NCBI RefSeq assembly: GCF_001442625.1
Contig: NZ_LMZQ01000009.1
Span: forward strand, 178,247 to 242,246
DNA length: 64,000 nt
Direction of reading: 5' to 3'
Source: Pedobacter ginsenosidimutans
GTDB lineage: Bacteria > Bacteroidota > Bacteroidia > Sphingobacteriales > Sphingobacteriaceae
The position numbers and the translations under genes are program-made. The stretch's first letter is position 1. Each line of letters opens with the position of its first letter. The notes beneath the pieces are model-generated. The model saw only the letters and a program-made list of their open reading frames with translations. It did no database searches and was not told the origin of the DNA. Below, one piece after another: positions 45,301 to 53,940 of the stretch.

Positions 45301-45889
45301 AAACCGGAATAATAACGAAAAGGAGCTACCCTTGGCCAAAACCTTAGATCAGCCTTATGTACATTACCAAAAGGGAGGATTAACGATGTATGCGGTGAAA
45401 GAATTAATGGGAGAGCAGAAATTCAATGCAATATTGAGTCAGCTTATTGTCGATCATGAAAACCCGAAGCCAAAAGCTACAGCAACCGATCTGGTTAATG
45501 CGCTTTTAAAGGAAGCTTTGCCTAAGCATAAAAAGTTTATCACCGATTGTTTTAATGAGGTGGTTACATATGATTTGGGTATTAAAGTGATCAATTGTAA
45601 AAAGCAGAGTAGCGGAAAATTTAAAATTGATCTTGAAATTGATGCAGAAAGGTTAAGTAGTGGCAACAAACAATTGCCCGATCTTGAGGTGGATGTGGCC
45701 TGTTTTGATCAATTGGAAATAGCTTGGGAAGCTGATACGAAACCTGTATACGCCCGGAAGTTTCAAATTAACCAGCGTAAAACCAAACTTTCAATCATTG
45801 TCGACCGTAAACCAAAAACAATAGCTATTGATCCTTATGGATATGTATTGGATGCTGATAAAAGCGATCACGTAGCTGTGGTGGATTAA
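42371..45889 (+). CDS. ABC-2 type permease fused to an M1 family metallopeptidase
   Basis: 1172 residues in two parts. The first ~560 residues contain about a dozen membrane segments in two ABC-2 permease halves. The last ~600 are an M1 (gluzincin) peptidase domain with HETAH (residues 920-924) followed by a Glu (TESLAKYTE) about 20 residues on, and an upstream exopeptidase-like region. The HExxH motif is intact, though the GAMEN substrate-binding motif is not clear. The peptidase would be on the outer side of the membrane or in the cytoplasm depending on topology. Such fusions are known in Bacteroidota but their substrates are not established. Confidence 0.88.
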   Translation: MIIDLLKFELKYHFGQISFKVAALLFFILGYFCVVQGGFGSEDVHKNSPYVITNIIALLSLFSIFSGTLFSANVVLRDSMYKMEAVVFTTSIKKLPYFAVRFLGLIISVFSLLVLVALGIYVGTFFIDADRLSSFQITYFLQPLLVFALPNVLFSAGILFCTAILTKNVRAIYVVGVLIYILYMLASIFGNSPLLATSTMKASSPDILPILLDPFALASFFGETRTWTDLQRNQQLFPLEGAFLLNRLLWIGFTALLVLITYRLFNFRLQQPRQVKIKTVKVEQIKLIPYRALAVLSNGFRYHVNTFFAQLKLEMIFLFKNIPIMVMLLLWVFIFGVELKDELFSGVYGIHSYPATGIIIEEIRSMKFGLVLIIFYAAEAISREKAVNIHPLIYSTPVQNSAFWMAKTMSLFALVFILVTLNIGIGIVLQLTHGYFQIELPLYLSLYYYSAFPLLLFVVLIIFIQNLSANKYLGMLLSMIVVFLVSYAERFGLAHYLFRFATVPDLLHSYFNGFGYYASAFNWYMLYWLAFVIVVAVLTIGLWQRSVEIKTSARFASVGLAFKQHKWITVLALVAWLFCGAFIYHQTNIVGKYKNKQERLDWSLAYEQKYKALAGLPQPVIKAVKTNVDLYPNEGKYTIKGAYRLKNESKLPIAKIWTYMSPAVNSFSITIKGSEKSERDEVFNQQFITLKTPLQPNEEVMMDFSIEVIRSGFIPFNSENSIVKNGAYIELEKIVPQFGYCYNFEREDKRARKKAGLAEIASKPNFNNTYELIDLETTISTAIDQQVITVGELQKNWITNNRRYFKYKTSIPINFMFALSSAKYAVKKEKYKGVDLRVYYQPGQEYNLKSIFRGVKDALDYGNMNFAKYPLKQLTIAEIPQYKGAATAYPGVVFSAENINFLGNYSQKGAIDQSYAITAHETAHQWWANILAPADGAGYAMLTESLAKYTENVLIEKAFGKMYLRKYLAYDNNLYFLNRNNNEKELPLAKTLDQPYVHYQKGGLTMYAVKELMGEQKFNAILSQLIVDHENPKPKATATDLVNALLKEALPKHKKFITDCFNEVVTYDLGIKVINCKKQSSGKFKIDLEIDAERLSSGNKQLPDLEVDVACFDQLEIAWEADTKPVYARKFQINQRKTKLSIIVDRKPKTIAIDPYGYVLDADKSDHVAVVD

Positions 45890-45927
45890 AAGGAATTGCT
45901 AATACAGGAGATTCTCATTCAAAGATG

Positions 45928-46003
45928 CGTCCTGCTGAACTTGTTTCAGCATCTATTTTGAAAATCATTATTGATAAGACCCTGAAACAAGTTCAGGGTG
46001 ACG
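45928..46003. repeat. Dispersed inverted-repeat element, TGCTGAA type (second copy)
   Basis: It begins CGTCCTGCTGAACTTG and ends TTCAGGGTGACG. The inner hairpins TGCTGAA/TTCAGCA and CCCTGAA/TTCAGGG, and the complementary loops CTTGT and ACAAG, are as in the copy at 15043-15108. The rest of 45890-46095 also holds a TTCGAAATGACG end near 46037-46049. Confidence 0.75.
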
Positions 46004-46095
46004 ACCCTCCCCATGGATTCCAGGTTCGTTACGCTTGTTCGAAATGACGATTTTTCTATGCTACAATTCGCTATTAAGCCTATTTCCCCTAGTTT

Positions 46096-46634
46096 CGTCA
46101 TTTCGAGCGGAGCGCAGCGCAGTCGAGAAATCTATTGCGTTAAATTTTTCAGTTCTGCAACCGACGAATACTGGTTGCACTACAATCTAAATGAAGATAT
46201 TTTTTAGTTGAAATAACGATTTTCTCTGTAATTTCATAAATATGGAACTCGGAGGATGGATCTACATCATGACCAATTATGAAAAAACGACATTATACAT
46301 TGGCGTAACCTCCGATCTAAGAAGCCGTGTTTACGATCATCAAAATAAAATTTATCCCGATTCCTTCACTGCTAAGTATAATTTGATTTATTGTGTTTAT
46401 TTCGAGGATTTTCAATCGATCGAAGAGGCCATCAATCGGGAGAAGCAATTAAAAAAATGGAATAGATCAAAGAAAGAAACGCTAATTAATAATTTTAATA
46501 AGAATTGGAACGATTTAACTGAAGTTATAAATGAGTGGGATGAATAATGGGGGATTTAAGTGGTTTAATTTGTCTTGATAGATTTCTCCATTCCGCAACT
46601 GGTGAAGAACCAGTTAACTTCAGTCGAAATGACG
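46096..46634. mobile_element. Possible TIR-bounded unit carrying a GIY-YIG gene
   Basis: The left copy begins CGTCATTTCGA (46096) and ends TCGAGAAATCTA (46134); the right copy begins TAGATTTCTC (46579) and ends TCGAAATGACG (46634). The outer 11 bp are perfect inverted repeats and the inner borders also match in reverse. Between them is only the GIY-YIG gene. This is the layout of a small mobile or repeat-associated unit, but no target duplication was established. Confidence 0.5.
46242..46547 (+). CDS. GIY-YIG nuclease family protein
   Basis: 101 residues. The domain starts WIYIMTN, then LYIGVTSDLRSRVYDHQN with the catalytic Tyr and Arg, and a late EAINREKQLKKW with the metal-binding Glu. It is a lone nuclease domain (UvrC/YhbQ-like family) without a DNA-binding extension. 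It is surrounded by inverted copies of a dispersed repeat, so it may act on, or be carried by, those repeats. Confidence 0.88.
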   Translation: MELGGWIYIMTNYEKTTLYIGVTSDLRSRVYDHQNKIYPDSFTAKYNLIYCVYFEDFQSIEEAINREKQLKKWNRSKKETLINNFNKNWNDLTEVINEWDE

Positions 46635-46676
46635 ACCTTTCTAGTATATTCTTCGGAGGTATAATTCTTCAAGTTT

Positions 46677-46801
46677 CGTCATTTCGAACGGAGCGCAGTA
46701 TAGTTGGGAACCACGAAGTGCTTAGTGAAGCTAAATCTAACTTGATAGATTTCTCCATTCCGCTTCCGGTGAAGAATCGGTTGGCTTCAGTCGAAATGAC
46801 G
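46677..46801. repeat. Second CGTCATTTCGA/TCGAAATGACG inverted-repeat unit without a gene
   Basis: It begins CGTCATTTCGAACGGAGCGC and ends CAGTCGAAATGACG, 125 bp, with the same 11-bp terminal repeats as the GIY-YIG unit. The inner TAGATTTCTCC segment equals that of 46579-46590. It could be a shorter, gene-free relative. An open frame of about 98 codons (46547-46843) runs through these repeats and is regarded as spurious. Confidence 0.7.
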
Positions 46802-46845
46802 AAACTACCAGGGATGATGGACCATTTAGTTATCGGTCAATAAAA

Positions 46846-46878
46846 AAGCGCCGTTTCCTCATTTAAGGATTGGCGCTT
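46846..46878 (-). terminator. Intrinsic terminator of the AraC gene
   Basis: AAGCGCC and GGCGCTT pair perfectly with a 19-base loop; read on the minus strand the stem is followed by a run of six T. It lies 35 bp after the AraC stop at 46914. Confidence 0.7.
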
Positions 46879-46913
46879 CACTTGTTAAACGACTAGGTTT
46901 AATACGATTATGA

Positions 46914-47855
46914 TCAATTTGCTCTAAAACCTTTTGGGGTGCATTGCATCTGACGTTTAAAAAATATATTAAAATTTGCCGGGTACTCGAAACCCAAACA
47001 ATAAGCGATCTGTGCAATATTCCATTCGGTATGTTTCAGCAAAGCCACTGCTTCGGTTGCTATCCTTCTAGAAATGTGCTCAGAAGTGGTTTTGCCCGTT
47101 ACTTCTTTTACCGCATGGTTTAAGTGATTTACATGCACCAATAAGCGGAAGGCAAAATCGTGGGCTGTTTTCAACTCCAGAATATGCTCTGTAGAACCAA
47201 TTGGGAACTGCCTTTCCAATAATTCGATAAATAAGGAAGTTAAACGCGCAGATGCATTATTCTGTTTAAAAACAACATCCTGAGGTTTAACTTTTAGTGC
47301 TTCATGAACGATAAGCTGCACATAGTTTCTTAACAGATCGTATTTATGGATGTAATCGCCATCCATTTCTTTCATCATTTTAGTAAAGATATCGGTTAAG
47401 ATAACTTCCTGCTCTTCACTAATGTGGATTACAGGGCTATCATTAATCCGCCATAATAAAGAATCGCGGAGGGTTTCGTTACGGTTATGGATAAAATTTT
47501 CGGTAAACAAACAGAAGAAACCAGCAGGTTTTGGCGAAGTACTTTCCCATGAATATGGAATATTCGGATTGGTAAACAGTAACGCCCGTCCTTTAATTTC
47601 AATCTGCGCATCAGGATAATGCAAAATCCCATTGCCTATGATCAGCGAAATCTTATAAAAATCTCTGCGGCTAAAAACAGATGGTACATTACTGCAAACA
47701 GTAGTCCGGTTAAAAACATTAAAGTGCCCGATATCATTAATCATCCCTAAACTTGGCGTAGGAATTTCAGGCCTTGTGATTTTTAATTTATTATAAAAAT
47801 CCTCTAATGTTTCCTTTTTTTGAAGGGTAGAAAGCTCTTGATTTTTTGATAACAT
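46914..47855 (-). CDS. AraC family regulator at the end of the second RND operon
   Basis: 313 residues. The N-terminal part is a cupin-like sensor (GHFNVFNRTT, DAQIEIKGRALLFTNPNIPYSW); the C-terminal 100 residues are an AraC helix-turn-helix (WNIAQIAYCLGFEYPANFNIFFKRQMQCTPKGF read in short parts). The gene is on the same strand, 26 bp after the adaptor gene and downstream of the pump genes, and may regulate them, though the promoter is at the other end of the operon. Confidence 0.85.
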   Translation of the reverse strand: MLSKNQELSTLQKKETLEDFYNKLKITRPEIPTPSLGMINDIGHFNVFNRTTVCSNVPSVFSRRDFYKISLIIGNGILHYPDAQIEIKGRALLFTNPNIPYSWESTSPKPAGFFCLFTENFIHNRNETLRDSLLWRINDSPVIHISEEQEVILTDIFTKMMKEMDGDYIHKYDLLRNYVQLIVHEALKVKPQDVVFKQNNASARLTSLFIELLERQFPIGSTEHILELKTAHDFAFRLLVHVNHLNHAVKEVTGKTTSEHISRRIATEAVALLKHTEWNIAQIAYCLGFEYPANFNIFFKRQMQCTPKGFRAN

Positions 47856-47881
47856 ATTTTAAGTGCTTAATACAAGTAAAG

Positions 47882-48982
47882 TTATGGTTTAATCGTCATT
47901 CCTTCGTGCATTTCTTCGGTTGGTTCTGCCACTAATTTGTCACCTTCTGTTAAATCGCCAAAAATTTCTACTTTATCGTCGGTTTCACGGCCTTTTTTTA
48001 CGCCCACTTTTACGGCTTTATTATCGGCTACTTTTAACACGAATAATCCTTCGCTGGTATCCAATAAAGCTTTTTTGGAAATAATAAAGGTGCTGGCATT
48101 GGCCGGAAGTGGAATGTTCACCTCAGCAACCATTCCCGGTAATAAAACTTTTGAAACATTTGGTACATCCATTTCAATACGCTCAGCACGCAAGCGTAAA
48201 TCTAATGCGCCTGATAAACGTTTTACTTTGGCCTTGAAGGTCTGGCTGGGCAAAGATTTAACCGTAAAACTAATCTCATCACCAGCTTTTAAATATCCGG
48301 TATAAACTTCTGGAATGGAAACAGCCAAGCGCAGATTTTTCTGATCCTGTAAAGTAAATAGAGGTAAATCAGAGCCTTTACCCGTTGGGCCAACATAGGC
48401 GCCTAAATTCACATTCCTTGCTGAAATAATGCCACTGAAGGGTGCCCTGATGGTTAAATAATCCTGAACTGAACCCACTTCTTTGTAAGCCGCTTTTGCT
48501 GCTTCAAGTTGTGCAAGGTCTGCATTTTTTTTCGCCATCGCCTGGTCTAGGTCGTTTGTAGAGATCGTTCCAGGGGTTTTACTGGTTTCGTACAAGCGGT
48601 TGTAATTCGCTTTGCTTGCAGTATAAATGGCTTCCTGTGCTTTTATCCGCGACTGCGTTGCCGCGAGTTGGGAGGTCATTTCAGGTGCTTCCAAAGTCAT
48701 CAGCAATTGACCTTTACTTACTTCTGAGCCGATATCAACTTTTAAGGTTTTTACGAAGCTGCTTACTTTAGCATACAGATCAACTTGTTGCAAAGCAATT
48801 AATTCGCCTGGCAAACTCAGTTTGGTAGATAACTTCTCTTTTTTAAGATCGAAGGTAGCTATAGTTGTTTCTTTTTCTTTCTTGGGTGTCACTTTCGATT
48901 CGGAGCGCCCACAGCCATACATAGCCGTTAACACTAAAAATCCTGTACTTAATAATCCTGTTGAAAATATCTTCGTATTCAT
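47882..48982 (-). CDS. RND periplasmic adaptor (membrane fusion lipoprotein)
   Basis: 366 residues from the ATG at 48982; the longer frame upstream overlaps the pump gene and is not used. A lipoprotein signal (lipobox AMYGC, Cys24) is followed by the barrel-sandwich part (SSFVKTLKVDIGSEVSKGQLL), a coiled coil, IRAPFSGIISARNV, and a beta-barrel. It starts 13 bp after the pump gene end. The function is the link between pump and TolC channel of a multidrug-type exporter. Confidence 0.9.
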   Translation of the reverse strand: MNTKIFSTGLLSTGFLVLTAMYGCGRSESKVTPKKEKETTIATFDLKKEKLSTKLSLPGELIALQQVDLYAKVSSFVKTLKVDIGSEVSKGQLLMTLEAPEMTSQLAATQSRIKAQEAIYTASKANYNRLYETSKTPGTISTNDLDQAMAKKNADLAQLEAAKAAYKEVGSVQDYLTIRAPFSGIISARNVNLGAYVGPTGKGSDLPLFTLQDQKNLRLAVSIPEVYTGYLKAGDEISFTVKSLPSQTFKAKVKRLSGALDLRLRAERIEMDVPNVSKVLLPGMVAEVNIPLPANASTFIISKKALLDTSEGLFVLKVADNKAVKVGVKKGRETDDKVEIFGDLTEGDKLVAEPTEEMHEGMTIKP

Positions 48983-48995
48983 TTGTGATGATGAT

Positions 48996-51900
48996 TTATT
49001 CTTTTTCTTGTAAACCTTTAATGTAATGGATGCTTTCTTCGTCTTCCGGATCAAGCGACATCGAATCGGTAGTCTGTTTTCCCTGAACCCATGCAAATAC
49101 CAATGGCAATATAATGAGTACGGCGAATGTTGAGGCCAGTAAACCACCAATAACGGCTCTGCCCAAGGGAGAAACCGCTCCGCCACCTTCACCATGACCG
49201 ATGGCCATTGGCAACATACCCGCAATCATCGCAATACTCGTCATGATAATTGGACGTAAGCGTAATGCTGCGGCTTCCCGTGCCGATTCGAGCGCATTGC
49301 CATTGTGCTTTCTTAGTTGCTCTGCATTGGTGATGAGCAATACCGCATTAGCGATAGATACACCAACCGACATGATAATCCCCATATACGATTGCAGGTT
49401 CAAGGTTGATCCGGTAATGGTTAATAACAATAGTGAGCCTAAAATAACTGCTGGTACAGTGGCTAAAATAACCAATGGAACTTTAAAAGACTGGAAATTA
49501 GCTGCCAGCATCAGGAAAATTACAACTATAGCCACAAATAAACCAGATTGTAAACTGTCTAGAGTATCTGTTAATACTTTACTTAGACCGATGGCCGTAA
49601 CATTTAATCCCCTTGGCAGTTCGCCGACGTCTTTTATGGCTTTTTCTACATCTTTTGATGCTGCACCCAGATCCATATGGTAAAGGTTTGCCGTTACTGA
49701 TAAGAAAGGCATAGCACCAATGTTATCGTTTTCGCCAGCCGTGGTATCAGGGGTAATTTTTGCAACATCGCTCAAAACTGGTCGTGCCGAATTTTTCAAT
49801 AGCGGAATCTCTCCAATATCATCTTTACTGGTCATTTGGTTCAGTGGTACCTGAACCTGAACACTATAAGGCAAAGCCGCTTTTTCATCTAACCAGATAT
49901 TTTTATCCGTATAACGGGATGATGAAGTTGAAGCAATCAATGATCTCGAAATATCGGCCATATCTACCCCAATCTGTGCAGCACGGGTCCTGTCGATATC
50001 GATATTTAACGATGGATATTTAATGGGCTGTGCGAGCTGAACATCGCGCATGTAAGGTATTTCTTTTAGTTCTGCGAGGATTTTGTTTGCATACTTTTCA
50101 TTCAGCTTTTTGTTTTTGCCTGCAATACGCACTTCAACAGGGGTAGGAGAGCCTTGGCTCAATACCTTATCCGTTAGCTCTATCGGCTCGAAAGAAAGTT
50201 TAACATCAGGCAGAACTTTTTTGATTTTCTCCCTGAACTGATCTTTAAAATCATCCATATCTTCTTCGAAGTCTTTTAAACTTACCTGGAAAACAGCTTC
50301 ATGCGGACCTGCCATAAACTGGTAGATCGGGTTTACCGAAAACTGGGCAGGGTGTTGACCAACATAAACAGAAGAAATGCCCATGTGTTCTTCTCCAACC
50401 ATTTTTTTCAGCTCAGCCAAAACCACATTCGCTTTTTCTTCGGTACGTTCTAAACGTGTTCCATCAGGTGCACGTAAACGCAACTGAAACTGACTTGAGT
50501 TAACTCTTGGCAAAACATCGCGACCAATATTAGCCAGTAATAGTGCTGCTAAACCGATAATTACCACCAGATAAACCAAAACAACAGATCTTCGGTAAGG
50601 CAGTATCCGATCAAGGAAACGCATAAAACGGTTCCGGAACCGATCAAAGAAACCAATTTTGCCATTGCCACTAAAATCTTCACGCTCAACCAGTACTCTT
50701 TTTTGGTTCAAGGTATCTTTTTCCGATTCGAGTGTAATGCCGGTTGCTGCAAAATCAGCCTCATCCTGTGTAACACCTGGGTGGTGTTCACTACCTTTTT
50801 TAGGGTGTGCAACCATTAGCCAGTTGGCCATAATTGGTACGAAAGTTTGTGATAACAGGAATGAAACCACCATCGAAAAGCCGATTGCCAATGCTAAGGG
50901 TAAGAATAGTGCCCCTGGTATGCCGGTCATAGTAAAGGCAGGTGCAAATACGGCAAGGATACAAAACAGGATTAACAGTTTCGGGAAAGCAATTTCCTTA
51001 CAGGCATCCCAAATGGCCAGGGCCTTGGGTTTGCCCATATCAAAATGCTGGTGGATGTTTTCTATCGTTACCGTCGATTCGTCTACCAGAATACCAATGG
51101 CTAAAGCCAATCCGCTCAGGGTCATGATGTTGATTGTTTGTCCGAATAATTTCAGGAACAAAACACCGGCAATAATAGATGTTGGGATGGTGAGGATTAC
51201 GATCAATGCCGCACGTTTATCGCCCAGGAAAAGTAAAACCATCAAACCTGTTAATATCGCACCGATTGCGCCCTCACTGATCAGACTTTTTACGGCGTTG
51301 ATTACATAAACAGACTGGTCAAACTCATAAGAAAGCTTAACATCTTCCGGTAAGGTATTTTGGATATTCGGTAGGTTTTTCTTTAAGTTTTTAACCACAT
51401 CCCAGGTGGAGGCATCTCCAGATTTGGCAATACTTAAATACACCGAGCGTTTGCCGTTGATTAAAGCATAACCTGCTACTAAATCGGCTCCATCTTTAAC
51501 GGTTGCTACATCTCGGAGCTGCAAATTTTGTACACTGCCTTTAAATAAGGGAATGTTCTCAAAATCTTTAACCTTTTTAATGGTATAATTGGTTGGTGTG
51601 ATATAGTTTTTATCGCCTATCCTCACATTTCCTGAAGGTGCGGTCTGGTTATTTAGCCTGATGGCTTCAACCACTTGGTCTACTGTTAGGTTATGTGAAC
51701 GCAAAAGTGACGGATTCACATTGATTTCTATCGTTCTCGGACTACCTCCAAAAGGGGCAGGAGAGAGCAAGCCTGGTATAGCTGAAAAACTAGGTCGCAC
51801 ATAAGTATTGGCCAGATCCTGCAGTTCGTTGTTGGTGCGGATAGGGCTGCTTAATACCAATTGCCCAACGGGAAGCGATGAAGCATCAAAACGGATAACA

Positions 51901-52280
51901 AAGGGCGGTTGTGAACCTGGCGGGAAAATGGCCTGCGCCCTGGTAGATAATGCACTTAGTTCTGCAGCTGCCTGGGCCATATTGGTGCCTTCGTAATAGG
52001 TTAGCTTCATTAACATTAAACCCTGCGTATTTTTGGTTTCGATACTTTTGATACCGTTTGCAAAAAGTAAGATGTTAACGTACTGTTTACCAAAGTAAGC
52101 CTCCATTTGGTCGGGAGTATAACCCCCAAAAGGGTGCGCAATATAAATTACCGGAAGGTTCATCTGCGGAAGGATATCAACCTTGATCTGATTGATGGCT
52201 CCTATACCGAAAAAGAACAATCCAGCTACTAAAACTAAGATGGATATGGGCTTGCGGAGTGCGAAACGTATTAAATTCAT
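48996..52280 (-). CDS. RND efflux pump, AcrB/HAE-type branch
   Basis: 1094 residues with the RND layout of two six-helix bundles and two large periplasmic loops. The fourth helix carries LAIGILVDESTVTIENI, typical of hydrophobe/amphiphile-type pumps and without the DFG signature of metal pumps. An extra cytoplasmic linker of about 70 residues between the helix groups (HHPGVTQDEADF, LVEREDFSGNGK) is longer than usual. It would export toxic organic compounds or cell products. Confidence 0.92.
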   Translation of the reverse strand: MNLIRFALRKPISILVLVAGLFFFGIGAINQIKVDILPQMNLPVIYIAHPFGGYTPDQMEAYFGKQYVNILLFANGIKSIETKNTQGLMLMKLTYYEGTNMAQAAAELSALSTRAQAIFPPGSQPPFVIRFDASSLPVGQLVLSSPIRTNNELQDLANTYVRPSFSAIPGLLSPAPFGGSPRTIEINVNPSLLRSHNLTVDQVVEAIRLNNQTAPSGNVRIGDKNYITPTNYTIKKVKDFENIPLFKGSVQNLQLRDVATVKDGADLVAGYALINGKRSVYLSIAKSGDASTWDVVKNLKKNLPNIQNTLPEDVKLSYEFDQSVYVINAVKSLISEGAIGAILTGLMVLLFLGDKRAALIVILTIPTSIIAGVLFLKLFGQTINIMTLSGLALAIGILVDESTVTIENIHQHFDMGKPKALAIWDACKEIAFPKLLILFCILAVFAPAFTMTGIPGALFLPLALAIGFSMVVSFLLSQTFVPIMANWLMVAHPKKGSEHHPGVTQDEADFAATGITLESEKDTLNQKRVLVEREDFSGNGKIGFFDRFRNRFMRFLDRILPYRRSVVLVYLVVIIGLAALLLANIGRDVLPRVNSSQFQLRLRAPDGTRLERTEEKANVVLAELKKMVGEEHMGISSVYVGQHPAQFSVNPIYQFMAGPHEAVFQVSLKDFEEDMDDFKDQFREKIKKVLPDVKLSFEPIELTDKVLSQGSPTPVEVRIAGKNKKLNEKYANKILAELKEIPYMRDVQLAQPIKYPSLNIDIDRTRAAQIGVDMADISRSLIASTSSSRYTDKNIWLDEKAALPYSVQVQVPLNQMTSKDDIGEIPLLKNSARPVLSDVAKITPDTTAGENDNIGAMPFLSVTANLYHMDLGAASKDVEKAIKDVGELPRGLNVTAIGLSKVLTDTLDSLQSGLFVAIVVIFLMLAANFQSFKVPLVILATVPAVILGSLLLLTITGSTLNLQSYMGIIMSVGVSIANAVLLITNAEQLRKHNGNALESAREAAALRLRPIIMTSIAMIAGMLPMAIGHGEGGGAVSPLGRAVIGGLLASTFAVLIILPLVFAWVQGKQTTDSMSLDPEDEESIHYIKGLQEKE

Positions 52281-52293
52281 GTATATAGCCAGA

Positions 52294-53685
52294 TTAAAAT
52301 TCGTTGATAAATATGTCGTAATTTCCGAGTGCTGCCGATTTTAACAGCAAGGCCTGCCAAACATTGGTAAAGGCAATATCCCGATCAGTTTCAGCTCTGT
52401 TTAGCGTAAACAGGGCCTGTGTAAGGTCTACCAACGTGGTGAGCCCGTTTTTGTAGAGCGTATTTTTCTGCAGATAAGCATCAGATGCTGCTTTTACCTG
52501 AATAGGTGCTTCTCTGTAATTGGCTAAAGCGTTGGTCAGTTTAGTTTCTGCAAGTGCCAACTGTGCTTTAAGTTGTTGATCAACAAGGTTGTATTCTTCT
52601 TTTAAACCCTGGCTAATGTATTCCTGTGCACGTACCTGCGGCCGGTTTTTTAGTAAGGTTGACAGGTTCCAGGTCATTCCTATGCCAATCAAATAGTTTC
52701 CGCGGGTAGGGTTTATACCATCAGTATAACTGGTTGAATAAGCAGCCTGATCTAAGGCATAACCTGGACTAAAACCCGAACCACGGCCTTGCATTACACC
52801 GAATAAACTAAACGTAGGGTAGTATAATTTTTTGAAATAATTAACCTGTTGCTGGCTAACATCTACCCGGTTTTGGTAAAATTTTAACAGCGGATGTGAG
52901 CTTTTGATTGTTGTATCTTCGAGCAGATTGCCAGGGATACGCGTAATTGAGGCAGTATCTAATTCGTATGAGGTTGCGGTTAATCCCATTAACACGCCCA
53001 AACGGTTGGCCTGTTCCTGCTCCAGATCTTTAGCTTTTGTTAAAGCAATTTTGGCATTGGAAACTTCGGCTTTTGCGAAAGAAGAATCGACTCCTGCAAT
53101 TAATCCATTTTTAGCCCTGATTACGGCCGTATTTTTAAAGGTAACAGCGCGATCGAGATTTTTCTGTTGCGATTTGCTTAACCTTTGTGCAGCCAGCAAA
53201 TTTAAATATGCCGCAGAAACACGGATTTCCTGCTGGAATTTTTCTTGTTCCAGATCATTTTTGTCTCTTTGGTAAGCAGCATCGGCAATTTTAATGCGTT
53301 CTCTGATTTTTCCAAAAGTGAAGAAATCCCAGTTTACATTGGCCAGATAAAGCCCACCGAATGCGGCATTCCAGTTTTGTTTGTCTAGAGCAGGACCAGA
53401 TGAGGCTGTTCCCAAACCACCAAGTCCATATTGCGGTCCGTTTTGGCCGTTAATGGTACCATAATCTTGTTGGGCACTTAAACTGAAGTTCGGTAGATAC
53501 TCTCTTTTGGCCTGTTGGATAGATGATTTTGATGCATTGGCATAATTATCTTTGGCCTTAATGGTGCCATAATTGTTTAATGCAGTGTTAACAGCTTGTT
53601 TAAGGCTAAGCGTTTGTGCACTTACGCCGATGGATAGACTGATAAATAATAATAACGAAAAATAAAATAAAGATATACGAGACAT
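52294..53685 (-). CDS. TolC family outer membrane efflux protein
   Basis: 463 residues from the ATG at 53685; the open frame continues upstream, but this start gives the signal peptide ending near GVSAQ. Two long helical repeats of the TolC type follow (NARKxx-like coiled coils). It is the first gene of the operon and has a recognisable promoter just upstream. Confidence 0.9.
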   Translation of the reverse strand: MSRISLFYFSLLLFISLSIGVSAQTLSLKQAVNTALNNYGTIKAKDNYANASKSSIQQAKREYLPNFSLSAQQDYGTINGQNGPQYGLGGLGTASSGPALDKQNWNAAFGGLYLANVNWDFFTFGKIRERIKIADAAYQRDKNDLEQEKFQQEIRVSAAYLNLLAAQRLSKSQQKNLDRAVTFKNTAVIRAKNGLIAGVDSSFAKAEVSNAKIALTKAKDLEQEQANRLGVLMGLTATSYELDTASITRIPGNLLEDTTIKSSHPLLKFYQNRVDVSQQQVNYFKKLYYPTFSLFGVMQGRGSGFSPGYALDQAAYSTSYTDGINPTRGNYLIGIGMTWNLSTLLKNRPQVRAQEYISQGLKEEYNLVDQQLKAQLALAETKLTNALANYREAPIQVKAASDAYLQKNTLYKNGLTTLVDLTQALFTLNRAETDRDIAFTNVWQALLLKSAALGNYDIFINEF

Positions 53686-53692
53686 AGTGTAT

Positions 53693-53733
53693 AATTTACA
53701 CGGCAAATGTAAATTATGATCGCAATATCCAAG
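53693..53733 (-). promoter_or_regulatory. Promoter and palindromic operator of the second RND operon
   Basis: On the minus strand the -7 box TACATTTG (53704-53711) lies 18 bp after a TTG -33 element at 53730-53732. An 8-bp inverted repeat, AATTTACA (53693-53700) and TGTAAATT (53708-53715), overlaps the -7 box, and a second GTGTA/TACAC pair spans 53687-53701. This is a likely repressor site. Confidence 0.55.
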
Positions 53734-53829
53734 TATTCGGTTCAAATCAAAAATTATGCGAATCAAATAATAATCGAATTGTTACTTAAGGCGTAAAAAG
53801 GGACAGTTTCTGCCGCTAGAAATAAGAAG

Positions 53830-53925
53830 AGGCTGTATCATAACAGTTAAATTGTCATCCTGTCCAAAGGACTCCTCCGGAGAGCCTGTCGAAGGACGGA
53901 TGGAATTTCAAATATGATACAGCCT
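53830..53925. repeat. Repeat of the GTCATCCTGTCC type inside a 12-bp inverted repeat
   Basis: AGGCTGTATCAT (53830-53841) and ATGATACAGCCT (53914-53925) are perfect inverted repeats. Between them is GTCATCCTGTCCAAAGG and TCGAAGGAC, as at 41166-41278. It could also be the terminator of the SRPBCC gene. Confidence 0.7.
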
Positions 53926-53940
53926 GTTTATAACAAGGTA

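Noticed and set aside
45998..46207. 69-codon frame before the GIY-YIG gene
   Set aside because: It is made of repeat sequence and its translation is not protein-like.
46547..46843. 98-codon frame after the GIY-YIG gene
   Set aside because: It runs through dispersed inverted repeats and contains no recognisable domain.
50659..51309. 216-codon frame opposite the second RND pump gene
   Set aside because: It is a shadow of the pump gene on the other strand.
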